Shown here: one piece after another, positions 61,480-64,000 of the stretch
How the letters are laid out: each line of letters opens with the position of its first letter
Numbering within the stretch: the stretch's first letter is position 1
Assembly: GCF_024643285.1 (NCBI RefSeq)
Contig: NZ_JAMSLW010000002.1
Span: forward strand, 62,001-126,000
Length of the DNA stretch: 64,000 nt
From: Parapedobacter lycopersici
GTDB taxonomy: Bacteria; Bacteroidota; Bacteroidia; Sphingobacteriales; Sphingobacteriaceae
Direction: 5' to 3'
Translations under genes and position numbers: made by a program
Notes under the pieces: model-generated
Seen by the model: only the letters and a program-made list of their open reading frames with translations
Told to the model about the DNA's origin: nothing
Database searches by the model: none

Positions 61480-62706
61480 TTATAACCTGTCAACGCGTTG
61501 GATAAACTCATCAAATACCCGGAAAGCCTGCTCGGTGCAGTCCAGCGGCACATGCTGCGGAAGGTCATCTGCACGATGATAACGCGGCAGTGTCTGCGCG
61601 TCGTAACCCCGACTATTGATGTGTGCGGCGCGCGCTTCCGACGGGCGGAACGGTGCGGAATCCATTGAAAATCCATCGTTGCTTTCAAACCGGGGGTATG
61701 ACTTCAGGCCCAGGTCGCTGTGGATGGACCGGATGATCATTTTTATTTCGTCGTTTAACGAATTCACCCATAAATTGGGTCCCCAGGCCAGCGAGTCAAA
61801 GTTGATTACGTAACGGATATTTTTCATCGTATCAGTAGCCGACCGCACTTTCGCGTAATGTTTCGCACCCAATAATCCATATTCCTCGCCGTCGGTTGCC
61901 GCAAACGTAAGGGTATGCTTATGGTTCCCTCTTTTAGCCGCTTCATGGGCCAGCATCATCATGACGATCACGGAAGCCGTATTATCAATGGCACCCGGTG
62001 TCGTATACATGGTGTCGGCATGGGCAAGAAAGAGAATCTCATCCGGCTGCTTTCCGGGCAGCCGCCCAATCACGTTAATCCCTTTTCCATCAGAGGAAAA
62101 GCGGACCTGGGCATGTAAGCGGACCGGGCTGCCTGACTGCACCGCCTCCTCAAGCAGTGGAACATCCCGGTACCCCACGCCGAAAAGCGGTGGCAGGGTC
62201 GGGTCCGTACTCCTGTCCACCGGGATTGACCGGCCGTATTTATTGACACTTATGTTGGCCAGCAATTCTTTATTTTCCGGATGAACAACGATAAAACCGC
62301 TATCCTGCCGGCTGAGTATACCGGAGAGTCCATTTTCCGGTGTTCCACGGCTGCCGAAAGCCAGGTCCGTCTCGATTTCCTGTTTCCCCACCTCCATACC
62401 TGCCCGGCCAATTAATTCCCACCTGTCAAACGCATAGTCATCATAGTCGACCACAGGCAATGATTTTTTAAATTCCCCGTGAATGATGGCTGCTCCGGCA
62501 GCGTAATGTTCGCTACCGGTGGCGCGGGGGCCGATCGCCGTACATAGCTGGTCCAGCAGCATACGGGTATACGCATTTCGCTCAGCCGCGTTACGCGGTA
62601 TGCCTGCTACCGGTGCCGCGTTTATCCACCCACCCGCGCCAATCGCTATCGGTGCAAGCAGGGCCCCGGCAGACCGCGTGATAAATTCCTTCCTTGAGTA
62701 CTTCAT
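61480..62706 (-). CDS. M28 family zinc metallopeptidase, exported
   Basis: A 408-residue protein with leader MKYSRKEFITRSAGALLAPI (Tat-like RK, no lipobox). It shows the M28 di-zinc core: His229 and Asp231 in FLAHADTMYTTPGA, bridging Asp241 in AIDNTAS, Glu274-Glu275 in AATDGEEYGLLGA, Asp in INFDSLAWG and a final His in YHRADDLPQ. Aminopeptidases of this family remove N-terminal residues; some members hydrolyse amide bonds in other small molecules. Being in a glycan locus it may trim peptide attached to the glycan or act on an amide-linked substituent. It is co-transcribed with the AGE genes. Confidence 0.9.
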   Translation of the reverse strand: MKYSRKEFITRSAGALLAPIAIGAGGWINAAPVAGIPRNAAERNAYTRMLLDQLCTAIGPRATGSEHYAAGAAIIHGEFKKSLPVVDYDDYAFDRWELIGRAGMEVGKQEIETDLAFGSRGTPENGLSGILSRQDSGFIVVHPENKELLANISVNKYGRSIPVDRSTDPTLPPLFGVGYRDVPLLEEAVQSGSPVRLHAQVRFSSDGKGINVIGRLPGKQPDEILFLAHADTMYTTPGAIDNTASVIVMMMLAHEAAKRGNHKHTLTFAATDGEEYGLLGAKHYAKVRSATDTMKNIRYVINFDSLAWGPNLWVNSLNDEIKMIIRSIHSDLGLKSYPRFESNDGFSMDSAPFRPSEARAAHINSRGYDAQTLPRYHRADDLPQHVPLDCTEQAFRVFDEFIQRVDRL

Positions 62707-62742
62707 CTGTTTTTATGATCGTCTGCAATAACATTCCCTGAA

Positions 62743-64000
62743 TTAATCTGCAGGTGTGGGAAACAGCTCGATGGGTTTCGCATCCCACCACAACCGGGTA
62801 TCCATCCGGTCCGGTCCGCCGAGTAATTCCAGCGCCGTCTTAAACCCTTCGGCATTGGACGTAGTTTCAATCGGTGGGTATTCCCGTCTTCTAGCCAGTT
62901 CGAACTTGGTCAGATTCGGATTGGAAGAAGCAATCAGTGCATAACCAACCGGATACCCCGTCCTTCTCCGTTCCGACCACGCTTCCCATCCGTCAGGAAA
63001 CAGGGCCAGCCATTTTTGGGTAATGATCTGTTCGAGCTGGGTCTCAAAACCTGCAGCTGCCTGGTAGGCAACAGGAATATGGGTAACCGCCGGGCTGTTC
63101 CAAGGGTCGTCAATTGGCACGGGTAAACTGGTACCCTGGATGTATGCTTCAATTTCTGCCGGCGAAGCCGTCGTTGTGGAAGAAAGTGCCATCCGGATTC
63201 CCTCTTCGTATAAATCCTTTGCGGGACTGCCCATGTTCCACCCCCGCAATGCCCCTTCGGCGCGTAAGAAATACACCTCAGCTGCCGAAATAACCCCCAT
63301 CGGTGCATTAACCCCGGCCTCGCCCCACAATCCGGTGTACAGCGGGCGCCACCGGTTTCCAATAGCGGAATAACTCAGGGTCATCCCGTTGCGGTCCCGC
63401 TGTTCCACAGGCAGTCCGTTCCGTAGGCCGCGGTACCCCCCGCCATCCCAGCGCGGCGACATGTATACGGCTGTCCGGGGGTCATCAAAACCAATGAGCA
63501 AGCTGTAAATGGTGGCGCTCATCCGCCACTCCTCGTGGTAAGTTATCTTCGATAATCCATTCAGCGAATTGATCGTCGTGGCAATTTCGCCACTTTCGGC
63601 ATTGGCCGTGATGACGCCGTCATTGATGGCTTTTTCCGCTTCGGCTCTGGCGAGTTCGGGGTCAACGTATACAACCCGCATGGCCAGCCGTAGCCGTAGC
63701 GAACCGGCAAACTTCAGCCATAGGCCAACGTCGCCGTTATACATCTGATCGTTAACACCAAACGCACTCGAGCTGCCCACATGTTCTTTGAGGACAGCCA
63801 CAGCCTCATCCAGCGTACTAAAGAAATCGTGATATATCGCTTCCTGAGAATCGTAATTCACCACCGTTTCCGCATTACCGAACTGGGAGTAGATGATCGG
63901 CCCGAAATGGTCGGTCATCCGGTGATAGGCCACCACCCGCTGTACTTTTGCAATCGCGTTTTCAACGGGCATATTGGCATCTACTGTAAATTTTTCCACG
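62743..64000 (-). CDS. SusD/RagB family outer-membrane lipoprotein, partial (module a)
   Basis: The frame is open to the window edge; about 418 residues are visible and, judged by the two complete paralogues, about 115 N-terminal residues with the signal peptide lie outside. Shared blocks: 'VENAIAKVQRVVAYHRMTDHF', 'ETVVNYDSQEAIYHDFFSTL', 'EVYFLRAEGALRGWNMGSPA', LFPDGWEAWSERRRTGYPV and the C-terminal WWDAKPIELFPTP. A susC partner is expected just beyond the window end. It starts module (a), with the M28 gene 36 bp downstream. Confidence 0.94.
   Translation of the reverse strand, partial: VEKFTVDANMPVENAIAKVQRVVAYHRMTDHFGPIIYSQFGNAETVVNYDSQEAIYHDFFSTLDEAVAVLKEHVGSSSAFGVNDQMYNGDVGLWLKFAGSLRLRLAMRVVYVDPELARAEAEKAINDGVITANAESGEIATTINSLNGLSKITYHEEWRMSATIYSLLIGFDDPRTAVYMSPRWDGGGYRGLRNGLPVEQRDRNGMTLSYSAIGNRWRPLYTGLWGEAGVNAPMGVISAAEVYFLRAEGALRGWNMGSPAKDLYEEGIRMALSSTTTASPAEIEAYIQGTSLPVPIDDPWNSPAVTHIPVAYQAAAGFETQLEQIITQKWLALFPDGWEAWSERRRTGYPVGYALIASSNPNLTKFELARRREYPPIETTSNAEGFKTALELLGGPDRMDTRLWWDAKPIELFPTPAD

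Overview
The window looks like a chromosomal segment of a Bacteroidota bacterium, probably of the Sphingobacteriales/Chitinophagales side. The support is SusC/SusD pairs, a carboxypeptidase-type TonB receptor, many lipoproteins and type-I signal peptides, an N-terminally membrane-bound AraC regulator, and -7 boxes resembling the Bacteroidota consensus TAnnTTTG. I saw no tRNA, rRNA, transposase, integrase or CRISPR array. Genus cannot be fixed from the sequence alone.

Region 1 (1-28.3 kb) is a mosaic of short, mostly unrelated units. It holds a partial PQQ-type propeller protein, an SDR, an AraC regulator and several secreted proteins of unknown function. A two-gene overlapping module encodes a lipoprotein and an 822-residue repeat protein. 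Then come a CBM9-like lipoprotein, an M48 protease, a dienelactone hydrolase, a LuxR-type regulator, an outer-membrane barrel, threonine aldolase, an orphan TonB receptor, an FAD oxidoreductase, a PEBP protein and a secreted glycoside hydrolase. A diadenylate-cyclase-like sensor protein follows, 22 bp upstream of DNA polymerase IV. This region also carries non-coding structure: a candidate ~94-nt sRNA with its own promoter and terminator (4.3-4.4 kb), two near-identical promoter-plus-hairpin cassettes (9.2 and 11.5 kb), a 24-bp perfect palindrome (12.2 kb) and a 155-bp nested inverted repeat (27.2 kb).

Region 2 (28.3-64 kb, continuing past the window) is one large polysaccharide utilisation locus, every gene on the minus strand. 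It reads as three SusC/SusD-led modules, in order of transcription: (a) SusD (partial), M28 peptidase and two AGE-family proteins; (b) SusC, SusD, a double amidohydrolase and a DUF4861 protein; (c) SusC, SusD, two PL10-like lyases, a 1170-residue LamG/CARDB protein, an aldo/keto reductase, a CBM9-like protein, NagA, NagB, a sugar MFS transporter, a ConA-like lipoprotein, a fructuronate reductase-type SDR and a heparinase II/III-type lyase. The SusC genes of (b) and (c) share an upstream sequence block, and both SusD genes are followed by a strong hairpin without a U-tract.

The enzymes suggest a polymer containing both uronic acid and N-acetylhexosamine. Lyases would cut it outside the cytoplasm and SusC/SusD would import oligomers. 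GlcNAc-6-phosphate would go through NagA and NagB to fructose-6-phosphate, and the uronate part through the SDR to the mannonate/KDG route. This is inference from gene content; the true substrate is unknown. No dedicated PUL regulator (hybrid two-component, SusR-like, or ECF sigma/anti-sigma) lies inside the window.
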